A DNA stretch of 64,000 bases, from assembly GCA_963680875.1 (NCBI GenBank), contig OY804577.1, forward strand, positions 149,438,196 through 149,502,195. Reading direction: 5' to 3'. A program made the position numbers and the translations under genes. This DNA is from Bathymodiolus brooksi. Its lineage: Eukaryota > Mollusca > Bivalvia > Mytilida > Modiolidae. This document shows, piece by piece, positions 1 to 11,880 of this stretch. The notes under the pieces were generated by a model. That model saw only the letters and a program-made list of their open reading frames with translations. It ran no database searches and was not told the origin of the DNA. Each line of letters opens with the position of its first letter. Position 1 is the stretch's first letter.

Positions 1-120
1 CCTTATCATGTTAAGATGTCTATCTAATGTACTAAATACATTTATGAGGTCGATAGCTCAGTACTTATCATGTTAAGATGTCTATCTAATGTGCTAAATA
101 CATTTAAGGTCGATAGCTCA
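1..120. repeat. Left edge: truncated 62-bp monomer plus one 60-bp monomer
   Basis: The first monomer lacks its first two bases. It starts with CCTTATC and carries the TTATGAGGTCG insertion at 42. The same pair (a GTCCTTATC monomer ending in TTATGAGG) recurs at about 4562-4613, 6786-6837 and 11840-11891. The window therefore opens at the end of a superunit like those further right. Confidence 0.85.
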
Positions 121-1800
121 GTACTTATCATGTTAAGATGTCTATCTAATGTACTAAATACATTTAAGGTCGATAGTTCAGTACTTATCATGTTAAGATA
201 TCTATCTAATGTACTAAATACATTTAAGGTGGATAGCTCAGTACTTATCATGTTAAGATGTCTATCTAATGTACTAAATACATTTAAGGTCGATAGCACA
301 GTACTTATCATGTTAAGATGTCTATCTAATGTGCTAAATACATTTAAGGTGGATAGCTCAGTACTTATCATGTTAAGATGTCTATCTAATGTACTAAATA
401 CATTTAATGTCGATAGCTCAGTACTTATCATGTTAAGATGTCTATCTAATGTACTAAATACATTTAAGGTCGATAGCTCAGTACTTATCATGTTAAGATA
501 TCTATCTAATGTACTAAATACAATTAAGGTCGATAGCTCAGTACTTATCATGTTAAGATGTATATCTAATGTACTAAATACATTTAAGGTCGATAGCTCA
601 GTACCTATCATGTTAAGATGTCTATCCAATGTACTAAATACATTTAAGGTCGATAGCTCAGTACTTATCATGTTAAGATGTCTATCTAAAGTACTAAATA
701 CATTTAAGGTGAATAGCTCAGTACTTATCATGATAAGATGTCTATCTAATGTACTAAATACATTTAAGGTGGATAGCTCAGTACTTATCATGTTAAGATG
801 TCTATCTAATGTAATAAATACATTTAAGGTGTATTGCCCAGTACTTATCATATTAAGTTGTCTATTTAATGTACTAAATACATTTAAGGTCGATAGCTCA
901 GTACTTATCATAATAAGATGTCCATCTAATGTACTAAATACATTTAAGGTCGATAGCTCAGTACTTATCATGTTAAGATGTCTATCTAATGTACTAAATA
1001 CATTTAAGGTCGATAGCTCAGTACTTATCATGTTAAGATGTCTATCTAATGTGCTAAATACATTTAAGGTGGATAGCTCAGTACTTATCATGTTAAGATG
1101 TCTATCTAATGTACTAAATACATTTAAGGTCGATAGCTCAGTACTTATCATGTTAAGATGTCTATCTAATGTACTAAATACATTTAAGGTCGATAGCTCA
1201 GTAATAATCATGTTAAGATGTCTATCTAATGTGCTAAATACATTTAAGGTGGATAGCTCAGTACTTATCATGTTAAGATGTCTATCCAATGTAGTAAATA
1301 CATTTAAGGTCGATAGCTCAGTACTTATCATGTTAAGATGTCTATCCAATGTACTAAATACATTTAAGGTCGATAGCTCAGTACTTATCATGTTAAGATG
1401 TCTATCTAATGTGCTAAATAAATTTAAGGTCGATAGCTCAGTACTTATCATGTTAAAATGTCTATCTAATGTACTAAATACATTTAAGATGGATAGCTGA
1501 GTACTTATCATGTTAAGATGTATATTCAATGTACTAAATACATTTAAGGAGGATAGCCCAGTACTTATCATGTTAAGATGTCTATCTAATGTGCTAAATA
1601 CATTTAAGGTGGATAGCTCAGTACTTATCATGTTAAGATGTCTATCTAATGTGCTAAATACATTTAAGGTCGATAGCTCAGTACTTATCATGTTAAGATG
1701 TCTATATAATGTACTAAATACATTTAAGGTGGATAGCCCAGTACTTATCATGTTAAGATGTCTATCTAATGTACTAAATACATTTAAGGTCGATAGCTCA
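121..1800. repeat. 28-monomer higher-order repeat, copy 1 (1,680 bp)
   Basis: Twenty-eight 60-bp monomers with a fixed order of private variants: GATATCTATC (about 199), TTAATGT (405), CAATTAAGG (521), GTATATCTAAT (560), GTACCTATC (601), CTAAAGTAC (687), ATGATAAG (730), a TATTAAGTTG monomer (841), GTAATAATC (1201), GTAGTAAAT (1291), AGCTGA (1495) and TATTCAATG with AAGGAGG (1501-1550). This is family I. Every variant recurs exactly 1,680 bp downstream. The unit contains no 62-bp monomer, so a forward frame stays open from 70 to the TGA at 1498. Confidence 0.93.
961..1020. repeat. Reference (consensus) monomer
   Basis: This copy matches the majority base at every position and is a good reference unit. 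It has 18 G+C in 60 bases, GTAC at positions 1 and 31, TTAAG at 13-17 and 44-48, and a single CpG at 51-52 (GTCGATAG). The near-palindrome CTTATCATGTTAAG sits at 4-17. Frequent alternatives are T6A (GTACTAATC), T27C or T27A (TATCCAATG, TATCAAATG), A33G (GTGCTAA), G48A (TTAAAGT), C51G (GTGGATAG), G56T (GATATC) and T58C or T58A (GCCCAG, GCACAG). Confidence 0.95.
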
Positions 1801-3480
1801 GTACTTATCAGGTTAAGATGTCTATCTAATGTACTAAATACATTTAAGGTCGATAGTTCAGTACTTATCATGTTAAGATATCTATCTAATGTACTAAATA
1901 CATTTAAGGTGGATAGCTCAGTACTTATCATGTTAAGATGTCTATCTAATGTACTAAATACATTTAAGGTCGATAGCACAGTACTTATCATGTTAAGATG
2001 TCTATCTAATGTGCTAAATACATTTAAGGTGGATAGCTCAGTACTTATCATGTTAAGATGTCTATCTAATGTACTAAATACATTTAATGTCGATAGCTCA
2101 GTACTTATCATGTTAAGATGTCTATCTAATGTACTAAATACATTTAAGGTCGATAGCTCAGTACTTATCATGTTAAGATATCTATCTAATGTACTAAATA
2201 CAATTAAGGTCGATAGCTCAGTACTTATCATGTTAAGATGTATATCTAATGTACTAAATACATTTAAGGTCGATAGCTCAGTACCTATCATGTTAAGATG
2301 TCTATCCAATGTACTAAATACATTTAAGGTAGATAGCTCAGTACTTATCATGTTAAGATGTCTATCTAAAGTACTAAATACATTTAAGGTGAATAGCTCA
2401 GTACTTATCATGATAAGATGTCTATCTAATGTACTAAATACATTTAAGGTGGATAGCTCAGTACTTATCATGTTAAGATGTCTATCTAATGTAATAAATA
2501 CATTTAAGGTGTATAGCCCAGTACTTATCATATTAAGTTGTCTATTTAATGTACTAAATACATTTAAGGTCGATAGCTCAGTACTTATCATAATAAGATG
2601 TCTATCTAATGTACTAAATACATTTAAGGTCGATAGCTCAGTACTTATCATGTTAAGATGTCTATCTAATGTACTAAATACATTTAAGGTCGATAGCTCA
2701 GTACTTATCATGTTAAGATGTCTATCTAATGTGCTAAATACATTTAAGGTGGATAGCTCAGTACTTATCATATTAAGATGTCTATCTAATGTACTAAATA
2801 CATTTAAGGTCGATAGCTCAGTACTTATCATGTTAAGATGTCTATCTAATGTACTAAATACATTTAAGGTCGATAGCTCAGTAATAATCATGTTAAGATG
2901 TCTATCTAATGTGCTAAATACATTTAAGGTGGATAGCTCAGTACTTATCATGTTAAGATGTCTATCCAATGTAGTAAATACATTTAAGGTCGATAGCTCA
3001 GTACTTATCATGTTAAGATGTCTATCCAATGTACTAAATACATTTAAGGTCGATAGCTCAGTACTTATCATGTTAAGATGTCTATCTAATGTGCTAAATA
3101 AATTTAAGGTCGATAGCTCAGTACTTATCATGTTAAAATGTCTATCTAATGTACTAAATACATTTAAGGTGGATAGCTGAGTACTTATCATGTTAAGATG
3201 TCTATTCAATGTACTAAATACATTTAAGGAGGATAGCCCAGTACTTATCATGTTAAGATGTCTATCTAATGTGCTAAATACATTTAAGGTGGATAGCTCA
3301 GTACTTATCATGTTAAGATGTCTATCTAATGTGCTAAATACATTTAAGGTCGATAGCTCAGTACTTATCATGTTAAGATGTCTATATAATGTACTAAATA
3401 CATTTAAGGTGGATAGCCCAGTACTTATCATGTTAAGATGTCTATCTAATGTACTAAATACATTTAAGGTCGATAGCTCA
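1801..3480. repeat. 28-monomer higher-order repeat, copy 2 (1,680 bp)
   Basis: Monomer-by-monomer comparison with 121-1800 shows about six substitutions plus one at the junction, roughly 99.6% identity. Differences are near 2331, 2512, 2592, 2772, 3169 and 3202. The first monomer is a hybrid: its left part has GGTTAAG, as in the monomer at 3481, and its right part has the GATAGTTCA of the monomer at 121. This is what an unequal exchange within a monomer would leave. Inference: the tandem duplication is recent. Confidence 0.93.
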
Positions 3481-4602
3481 GTACTTATCAGGTTAAGATG
3501 TCTATCTAATGTGCTAAATACATTTAAGGTGGATAGCTCAGTATTTATCATGTTAAGATGTCTATCCAATGTACTAAATACATTTTAGGTCGATAGCTCA
3601 GTACTTATCATGTTAAGATGTCTATCCAATGTACTAAATACATTTAAAGTCGATAGCTCAGTACTTATCATGTTAAGATGTCTATCTAATGTGCTAAATA
3701 CATTTAAGGTCGATAGGTCAGTACTTATCATGTTAAGATGTATATCTAATGTGCTAAATACATTTAAGGTCGATAGCTCAGTACTTATCATGTTAAGATA
3801 TCTATCTAATGTACTAAATACATTTAAGGTGGATAGCTCAGTACTTATCATTATAAGATGTCTATTCAATGTACTAAATACATTTAAGGAGGATAGCCCA
3901 GTACTTATCATGTTAAGATGTCTATCTAATATGCTAAATACATTTAAGGTCGATAGCTCAGTACTTATCATGTTAAGATGTCTACCCAGTGTACTAAATA
4001 CATTTAAGGTCGATATCTCAGTACTTATCATGTTAAGATGTCTATCTAATGTGCTAAATACATTTAAGGTGGATAGCCCAATACTTATCATGTTAAGATG
4101 TCTATCCAATGTACTAAATACACTTAAGGTGGATAGCTCAGTACTTATCATGTTAAGATGTCTATCTAATGTACTAAATACATTTAAGGTCGATAGCTCA
4201 GTACTTATCATGTTAAGATGTCTATCTAATGTGCTAAATACATTTAAGGTCGATAGGTCAGTATTTATCATGTTAAGATGTCTATCTAATGTGCTAAATA
4301 CATTTAAGGTCGATAGCTCAGTACTTATCATGTTAAGATGTCTATCTAATGTACTAAATACATTTAAGGTGGATAGCTCAGTACTTATCATTATAAGATG
4401 TCTATTCAATGTACTAAATACATTAAGGAGGATAGCCCAGTACTTATCATGTTAAGATGTCTATCCAATGTACTAAATACATTTAAGGTGGATAGCTCAG
4501 TACTTATCATGTTAAGATGTCTATCTAATGTACTAAATACATTTAAGGTCGATAGCTTAGTCCTTATCATGTTAAGATGTCTATCTAATGTACTAAATAC
4601 AT
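3481..4602. repeat. Scrambled family I stretch with partial 540-bp duplication
   Basis: Monomers no longer follow the 28-mer order. A weaker 9-monomer (540-bp) periodicity is visible: GATAGGTCA at about 3710 and 4250, and TTATAAGATGTCTATTCAATG with AAGGAGG at 3850-3890 and 4390-4428. The monomer at 3541 has CATTTTAGG, which puts a stop in the forward frame. The monomer at 4381 has lost one T (59 bp), shifting the frame. The stretch ends with the TTATGAGG monomer at 4603. Confidence 0.8.
4423..4424. repeat. Single-base deletion, 59-bp monomer
   Basis: The monomer starting at 4381 has CATTAAGGAGG where its partner at 3841 has CATTTAAGGAGG, a loss of one T. The only other net one-base loss is at 51530/51531 (AATACTTTAAAG for AATACATTTAAAG). 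Both are single-copy events: either young mutations or residual sequencing error at short homopolymers. Confidence 0.85.
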
Positions 4603-6826
4603 TTATGAGGTCGATAGCACAGTACTTATCATGTTAAGATGTCTATCTAATGTACTAAATACATTTAATGTCGATAGCTCAGTACTTATCATGTTAAGAT
4701 GTCTATCTAATGTACTAAATAAATTTAATGTCGATAGCACAGTACTTATCATGTTAAGATGTCTATCTAATGTACTAAATACATTTAAGGTCGATAGCTC
4801 AGTACCTATCATGTTAAGATGTCTATCCAATGTACTAAATACATTTAAGGTCGATAGCTCAGTACTTATCATGTTAAGATGTATATCTAATGTACTAAAT
4901 ACATTTAAGGTCGATAGCTCAGTACCTATCATGTTAAGATGTCTATCCAATGTACTAAATACACTTAAGGTCGATAGCTCAGTACTTATCATGTTAAGAT
5001 GTCTATCTAAAGTACTAAATACATTTAAGGTGAATAGCTCAGTAGTTATCATGATAAGATGTCTATCTAATGTACTAAATACATTTAAGGTGGATAGCTC
5101 AGTACTTATCATGTTAAGATGTCTATCTAATGTACTAAATACATTTAAGGTGTATAGCCCAGTACTTATCATATTAAGTTGTCTATTTAATGTACTAAAT
5201 ACATTTAAGGTCGATAGCTCAGTACTTATCATAATAAGATGTCTATCTAATGCACTAAATACATTTAAGGTCGATAGCTCAGTACTTATCATGTTAAGAT
5301 GTCTATCTAATGTACTAAATACATTTAAGGTCGATAGCTCAGTACTAATCATGTTAAGATGTCTATCTAATGTGCTAAATACATTTAAGGTGGATAGCTC
5401 AGTACTTATCATGTTAAGATGTCTATCTAATGTACTAAATACATTTAAGGTCGATAGCTCAGTACTTATCATGTTAAGATGTCTATCTAATGTACTAAAT
5501 ACATTTAAGGTCGATAGCTCAGTACTAATCATGTTAAGATGTCTATCTAATGTGCTAAATACATTTAAGGTGGATAGCTCAGTACTTATCATGTTAAGAT
5601 GTCTATCCAATGTAGTAAATACATTTAAGGTCGATAGCTCAGTACTTATCATGTTAAGATGTCTATCCAATGTACTAAATACATTTAAGGTCGATAGCTC
5701 AGTACTTATCATGTTAAGATGTCTATCTAATGTGCTAAATACATTTAAGGTCGATAGCTCAGTACTTATCATGTTAAGATGTCTGTCTAGTGTACTAAAT
5801 ACATTTAAGGTGGATAGCTGAGTACTTATCATGTTAAGATGTCTATTCAATGTACTAAATACATTTAAGGAGGATAGCCCAGTACTTATCATGTTAAGAT
5901 GTCTATCTAATGTGCTAAATACATTTAAGGTGGATAGCTCAGTACTTATCATGTTAAGATGTCTATCTAATGTGCTAAATACATTTAAGGTCGATAGCTC
6001 AGTACTTATCATGTTAAGTTGTCTATATAATGTACTAAATACATTTAAGGTGGATAGCTCTCAGTACTTATCATGTTAAGATGTCTATCTAATGTACTAA
6101 ATACATTTAAGGTCGATAGCTCAGTACTTATCATGTTAAGATGTCTATCTAATGTGCTAAATACATTTAAGGTGGATAGCTCAGTACTTATCATGTTAAG
6201 ATGTATATCCAATGTACTAAATACATTTAAGGTCGATAGCTCAGTACTTATCATGTTAAGATGTCTATCCAATGTACTAAATACATTTAAAGTCGATAGC
6301 TCAGTACTTATCATGTTAAGATGTCTATCTAATGTGCTAAATACATTTAAGGTCGATAGCTCAGTACTTATCATGTTAAGATGTCTATCTAATGTGCTAA
6401 ATACATTTAAGTTCGATAGCTCAGTACTTATCATGTTAAGATGTCTATCTAATGTACTAAATACATTTAAGGTGGATAGCTCAGTACTTATCATGTTAAG
6501 ATGTCTATCTAATGTGCTAAATACATTAAAGGTGGATAGCCCAATACTTATCATGTTAAGATGTCTATCCAATGTACTAAATACATTTAAGGTGGATAGC
6601 TCAGTACTTATCATGTTAAGATGTCTATCTAATGTACTAAATACATTTAAGGTCGATAGCGCAGTACTTATCATGTTAAGATGTTTATCCAATGTACTAA
6701 ATACATTTAAGGTGGATAGCTCAGTACTTATCATGTTAAGATGTCTATCTAATGTACTAAATACATTTAAGGTCGATAGCTTAGTCCTTATCATGTTAAG
6801 ATGTCTATCTAATGTACTAAATACAT
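4603..6826. repeat. Superunit T1 (2,224 bp), diverged family I
   Basis: Bounded by TTATGAGG at 4603 and 6827. From about 4860 to 5880 it repeats the family I marker order of the 28-mer: TATATC, ACCTATC, CTAAAGTAC, ATGATAAG, TATTAAGTTG, ATAATAAG, TAGTAAAT, AGCTGA, then TATTCAATG with AAGGAGG. Several monomers are missing or altered. The monomer at 6001 has a TC duplication (GCTCTCAG, 6059-6062), hence the length of 60n+4. From 5821 rightwards the sequence aligns to 10875 onwards, as part of the 5,054-bp duplication. Confidence 0.85.
6059..6062. repeat. TC dinucleotide duplication inside a monomer
   Basis: GATAGCTCAG reads GATAGCTCTCAG, making this monomer 62 bp by a route different from the TA insertion. 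The same change is at 11113-11116 in the 5,054-bp copy, so it predates that duplication. It is absent at the corresponding point of the third alignment, near 17.2 kb. Confidence 0.93.
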
Positions 6827-9800
6827 TTATGAGGTCGATAGCTCAGTACTTATCATGTTAAGATGTCTATCTAATGTGCTAAATACATTTAAGGTCGATA
6901 GCTCAGTACTTATCATGTTAAGATGTCTATCTAATGTACTAAATACACTTAAGGTCGATATTTCAGTACTTATCATGTTAAGATATCTATCTAATGTACT
7001 AAATACATTTAAGGTCGATAGCTCAGTACTTATCATGTTAAAATGTCTATCTAATGTACTAAATACATTTAAGGTCGATAGCTCAGTACTTATCATGTTA
7101 AGATGTCTATCTAATGTACTAAATACATTTAAGGTGGATAGCTCAGTACTTATCATGTTAAGATGTCTATCTAATGTATTAAATACATTTAATGTCGATA
7201 GCTCAGTACTTATCATGTTAAGATGTCTATCTAATGTACTAAATACATTTAAGGTCGATAGCTCAGTACTTATCATGTTAAGATGTATATCTAATGTACT
7301 AAATACATTTAAGGTCGATAGCTCAGTACCTATCATGTTAAGATGTCTATCCAATGTACTAAATACATTTAAGGTCGATAGCTTAGTACTTATCATGTTA
7401 TGATGTCTATCTAAAGTACTAAATACATTTAAGGTGGATACCTCAGTAGTTATCATGATAAGATGTCTATCTAATGTACTAACTACATTTAAGGTGGATA
7501 GCTCAGTACTTATCATGTTAAGATGTCTATCTAATGTGCTAAATACATTTAAGGTGTATAGCCCAGTACTTATCATATTAAGTTGTCTATTTAATGTACT
7601 AAATACATTTAAGGTCGATAGCTCAGTACTTATCATGTTAAGATGTCTATCTAATGTACTAAATACATTTAAGGTCGATAGCTCAGTACTTATCATGTTA
7701 AGATGTCTATCTAATGTACTAAATACATTTAAGGTCGATAGCTCAGTACTAATCATGTTAAGATGTCTATCTAATGTGCTAAATACATTTAAGGTGGATA
7801 GCTCAGTACTTATCATGTTAAGATGTCTATCTAATGTACTAAATACATTTAAGGTCGATAGCTCAGTACTTATCATGTTAAGATGTCTATCTAATGTACT
7901 AAATACATTTAAGGTCGATAGCTCAGTACTAATCATGTTAAGATGTCTATCTAATGTGCTAAAAACATTTAAGGTGGATAGCTCAGTACTTATCATGTTA
8001 AGATGTCTATCCAATGTAGTAAATACATTTAAGGTCGATAGCTCAGTACTTATCATGTTAAGATGTCTATCCAATGTACTAAATACATTTAAGGTCGATA
8101 GCTCAGTACTTATCATGTTAAGATGTCTATCTAATGTGCTAAATACATTTAAGGTCGATAGCTCAGTACTTATCATGTTAAGATGTCTATCTAATGTACT
8201 AAATACATTTAAGGTGGATAGCTCAGTACTTATCATGTTAAGATGTCTATTCAATGTACTAAATACATTTAAGGAGGATAGCCCAGTACTTATCATGTTA
8301 AGATGTCTATCTAATGTGCTAAATACATTTAAGGTGGATAGCCCAGTACTTATCATGTTAAGATGTCTATCTAATGTGCTAAATACATTTAAGGTCGATA
8401 GCTCAGTACTTATCATGTTAAGATGTCTATATAATGTACTAAATACATTTAAGGTGGATAGCTCAGTACTTATCATGTTAAGATGTATATCTAATGTACT
8501 AAATACATTTAAGGTCGATAGCTCAGTACTTATCATGTTAAGATGTCTATCTAATATGCTAAATACATTTAAGGTGGATAGCTCAGTACTTATCATGCTA
8601 AGATGTCTATCCAATGTACTAAATACATTTAAGGTCGATATCTCAGTACTTATCATGTTAAGATGTCTATCTAATGTACTAAATACATTTAAGGTGGATA
8701 GCTCAGTACTTATCATGTTAAGATGTCTATCCAATGTACTAAATACATTTATAAGGTCGATAGCTCAGTACTTATCATGTTAAGATGTCTATCTAATGTG
8801 CTAAATACATTTAAGGTGGATAGCACAGTACTTATCATGTTAAGATGTCTATCCAATGTACTAAATACATTTATAAAGTCGATAGCTCAGTACTAATCAT
8901 GTTAAGATGTCTATCTAATGTGCTAAATACATTTAAGGTCGATAGCTCAGTACTTATCATGTCAAGATGTCTATCTAATGTACTAAATACATTTAAGGTC
9001 GATAGATCAGTACTTATCATGTTAAGATGTCTATCTAATGTACTAAATACATTTAAGGTGGATAGCTCAGTACTAATCATGTTAAGATGTCTATCTAATG
9101 TGCTAAATACATTTAAGGTCGATAGCTCAGTACTTATCATGTTAAGATGTCTATCTAATGTACTAAATACATTTAAGGTGGATAGCTCAGTACTTATCAT
9201 GTTAAGATGTCTATCTAATGTACTAAATACATTTAATGTGGATAGCTCAGTACTTATCATGTTAAGATGTCTATCTAATGTACTAAATACATTTAAGGTC
9301 GATAGCTCAGTACTAATCATGTTAAGATGTCTATCTAATGTGCTAAATACATTTAAGGTGGATAGCTCAGTACTTATCATGTTAAGATGTCTATCTAATG
9401 TACTAAATACATTTAAGGTCGATAGCTCAGTACTTATCATGTTAAGATGTCTAGCTAATGTACTAAATACATTTAAGGTCGATAGCTCAGTACTAATCAT
9501 GTTAAGATGTCTATCTAATGTACTAAAAACATTTAAGGTGGATAGCTCAGTACTTATCATGTTAAGATGTCTATCCAATGTAGTAAATACATTTAAGGTG
9601 GATAGCTCAGTACTTATCATGTTAAGATGTCTATCCAATGTACTAAATACATTTAAGGTCGATAGCTCAGTACTTATCATGTTAAGATGTCTATATAATG
9701 TGCTAAATACATTTAAGGTCGATAGCTCAGTACTTATCATGTTAAGATGTCTATCTAATGTACTAAATACATTTAAGGTGGATAGCTCAGTACTTATCAT

Positions 9801-11880
9801 GTTAAGATGTCTATTCAATGTACTAAATACATTTAAGGAGGATAGCCCAGTACTTATCATGTTAAGATGTCTATCTAATGTGCTAAATACATTTAAGGTG
9901 GATAGCCCAGTACTTATCATGTTAAGATGTCTATCTAATGTGCTAAATACATTTAAGGTCGATAGCTCAGTACTTATCATGTTAAGATGTCTATATAATG
10001 TACTAAATACATTTAAGGTGAATAGCTCAGTACTTATCATGTTAAGATGTCTATCCAATGTACTAAATACATTTAAGGTCGATATCTCAGTACTTATCAT
10101 GTTAAGATGTCTATCTAATGTGCTAAATACATTTAAGGTGGATAGCTCAGTACTTATCATGTTAAGATGTCTATCCAATGTACTAAATACATTTATAAGG
10201 TCGATAGCTCAGTACTTATCATGTTAAGATGTCTATCTAATGTGCTAAATACATTTAAGGTGGATAGCTCAGTACTTATCATGTTAAGATGTCTATCCAA
10301 TGTACTAAATACATTTATAAAGTCGATAGCTCAGTACTAATCATGTTAAGATGTCTATCTAATGTGCTAAATACATTTAAGGTCGATAGCTCAGTACTTA
10401 TCATGTCAAGATGTCTATCTAATGTACTAAATACATTTAAGGTCGATAGATCAGTACTAATCATGTTAAGATGTCTATCTAATGTACTAAATACATTTAT
10501 AAGGTCGATAGCTCAGTACTTATCATGTTAAGATGTCTAGCTAATGTACTAAATACATTTAAGGTCGATAGCTCAGTACTAATCATGTTAAGATGTCTAT
10601 CTAATGTACTAAAAACATTTAAGGTGGATAGCTCAGTACTTATCATGTTAAGATGTCTATCCAATGTAGTAAATACATTTAAGGTGGATAGCTCAGTACT
10701 TATCATGTTAAGATGTCTATCCAATGTACTAAATACATTTAAGGTCGATAGCTCAGTACTTATCATGTTAAGATGTCTATATAATGTGCTAAATACATTT
10801 AAGGTCGATAGCTCAGTACTTATCATGTTAAGATGTCTATCTAATGTACTAAATACATTTAAGGTGGATAGCTCAGTACTTATCATGTTAAGATGTCTAT
10901 TCAATGTACTAAATACATTTAAGGAGGATAGCCCAGTACTTATCATGTTAAGATGTCTATCTAATGTGCTAAATACATTTAAGGTGGATAGCTCAGTACT
11001 TATCATGTTAAGATGTCTATCTAATGTGCTAAATACATTTAAGGTCGATAGCTCAGTACTTATCATGTTAAGTTGTCTATATAATGTACTAAATACATTT
11101 AAGGTGGATAGCTCTCAGTACTTATCATGTTAAGATGTCTATCTAATGTACTAAATACATTTAAGGTCGATAGCTCAGTACTTATCATGTTAAGATGTCT
11201 ATCTAATGTGCTAAATACATTTAAGGTGGATAGCTCAGTACTTATCATGTTAAGATGTATATCCAATGTACTAAATACATTTAAGGTCGATAGCTCAGTA
11301 CTTATCATGTTAAGATGTCTATCCAATGTACTAAATACATTTAAAGTCGATAGCTCAGTACTTATCATGTTAAGATGTCTATCTAATGTGCTAAATACAT
11401 TTAAGGTCGATAGCTCAGTACTTATCATGTTAAGATGTCTATCTAATGTGCTAAATACATTTAAGTTCGATAGCTCAGTACTTATCATGTTAAGATGTCT
11501 ATCTAATGTACTAAATACATTTAAGGTGGATAGCTCAGTACTTATCATGTTAAGATGTCTATCTAATGTGCTAAATACATTAAAGGTGGATAGCCCAATA
11601 CTTATCATGTTAAGATGTCTATCCAATGTACTAAATACATTTAAGGTGGATAGCTCAGTACTTATCATGTTAAGATGTCTATCTAATGTACTAAATACAT
11701 TTAAGGTCGATAGCGCAGTACTTATCATGTTAAGATGTTTATCCAATGTACTAAATACATTTAAGGTGGATAGCTCAGTACTTATCATGTTAAGATGTCT
11801 ATCTAATGTACTAAATACATTTAAGGTCGATAGCTTAGTCCTTATCATGTTAAGATGTCTATCTAATGTACTAAATACAT
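6827..11880. repeat. Superunit T2 (5,054 bp), copy 1 of near-identical tandem pair
   Basis: Internal blocks between punctuation monomers are 1,922 (6827-8748), 122 (8749-8870), 1,322 (8871-10192), 122 (10193-10314), 182 (10315-10496) and 1,384 bp (10497-11880, with the TC duplication at 11113-11116). All are family I. The 182-bp block ends in a TTATAAGG monomer without the usual CCAAT, which looks like a recombination joint. The segment after it (CTAGCTAATG at about 10537) repeats the one at 9451. Positions 5821-10457 match 10875-15511 with one substitution noticed by eye (8369 A versus 13423 C). Confidence 0.92.
8749..8870. repeat. 122-bp cassette (type C): TTATAAGGTCG to TTATAAAGTCG
   Basis: Two monomers between a TTATAAGGTCG and a TTATAAAGTCG insertion. 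The cassette occurs 22 times, starting at 8749, 10193, 13803, 15247, 17775, 21683, 23667, 25111, 27519, 29503, 30947, 33295, 35941, 38289, 40577, 42805, 47439, 49425, 51952, 54480, 57970 and 63384. It always precedes a long block and is absent from the first 8.7 kb. It marks the joint between higher-order blocks. Confidence 0.93.

Larger units (their letters stand above)
42..3569 (-). other. 1,175-codon open frame created by the repeat, judged non-genic
   Basis: The frame is open because 60 is a multiple of 3 and one of the three frames of the reverse strand has no stop. It encodes about 58 copies of a 20-residue unit (core DRHLNMISTELSTLNVFSTL). The forward strand of the same DNA is also open (70-1500, 1510-3180, 3190-3588) and encodes a different 20-residue unit with one Cys per repeat (core MLRCLSNVLNTFKVDSSVLI). 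Each strand's frame ends wherever a 62-bp or 59-bp monomer shifts it. No leader, non-repeat domain or consistent start site is present. A repetitive protein cannot be excluded, but double-strand openness and 86 unselected length changes argue against it. Confidence 0.85.

Noticed and set aside
811..820. AATAAA polyadenylation signal in GTAATAAATAC variants
   Set aside because: It is a single-base variant (C34A) of the monomer in a few copies, with no transcript unit around it.
1011..1030. tRNA genes, from GATAGCTCAGT
   Set aside because: Only the first part of the D arm matches. There is no D-loop GG, anticodon arm or T arm, and the match is identical in every monomer.
42..3569. Giant repetitive proteins on both strands (up to 1,175 residues, and many of 400-900 residues across the window)
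   Set aside because: Open frames follow from a 60-bp unit with one stop-free frame per strand. Both strands are open over the same DNA, frames are broken at every 62-bp or 59-bp monomer, and no non-repeat domain, leader or stable start exists. They are kept only as an annotation warning and as background to the wobble finding.
4381..4439. Frameshifts at the 59-bp monomers as gene-breaking mutations
   Set aside because: There is no gene to break. The two one-base losses are ordinary satellite variation or sequencing error.
8749..8760. TATA-box or CCAAT-box promoters at TTATAA monomers
   Set aside because: No gene lies downstream, the motifs are part of the repeated unit, and AT-rich sequence yields such motifs often. 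Retained only as a low-interest linkage observation.
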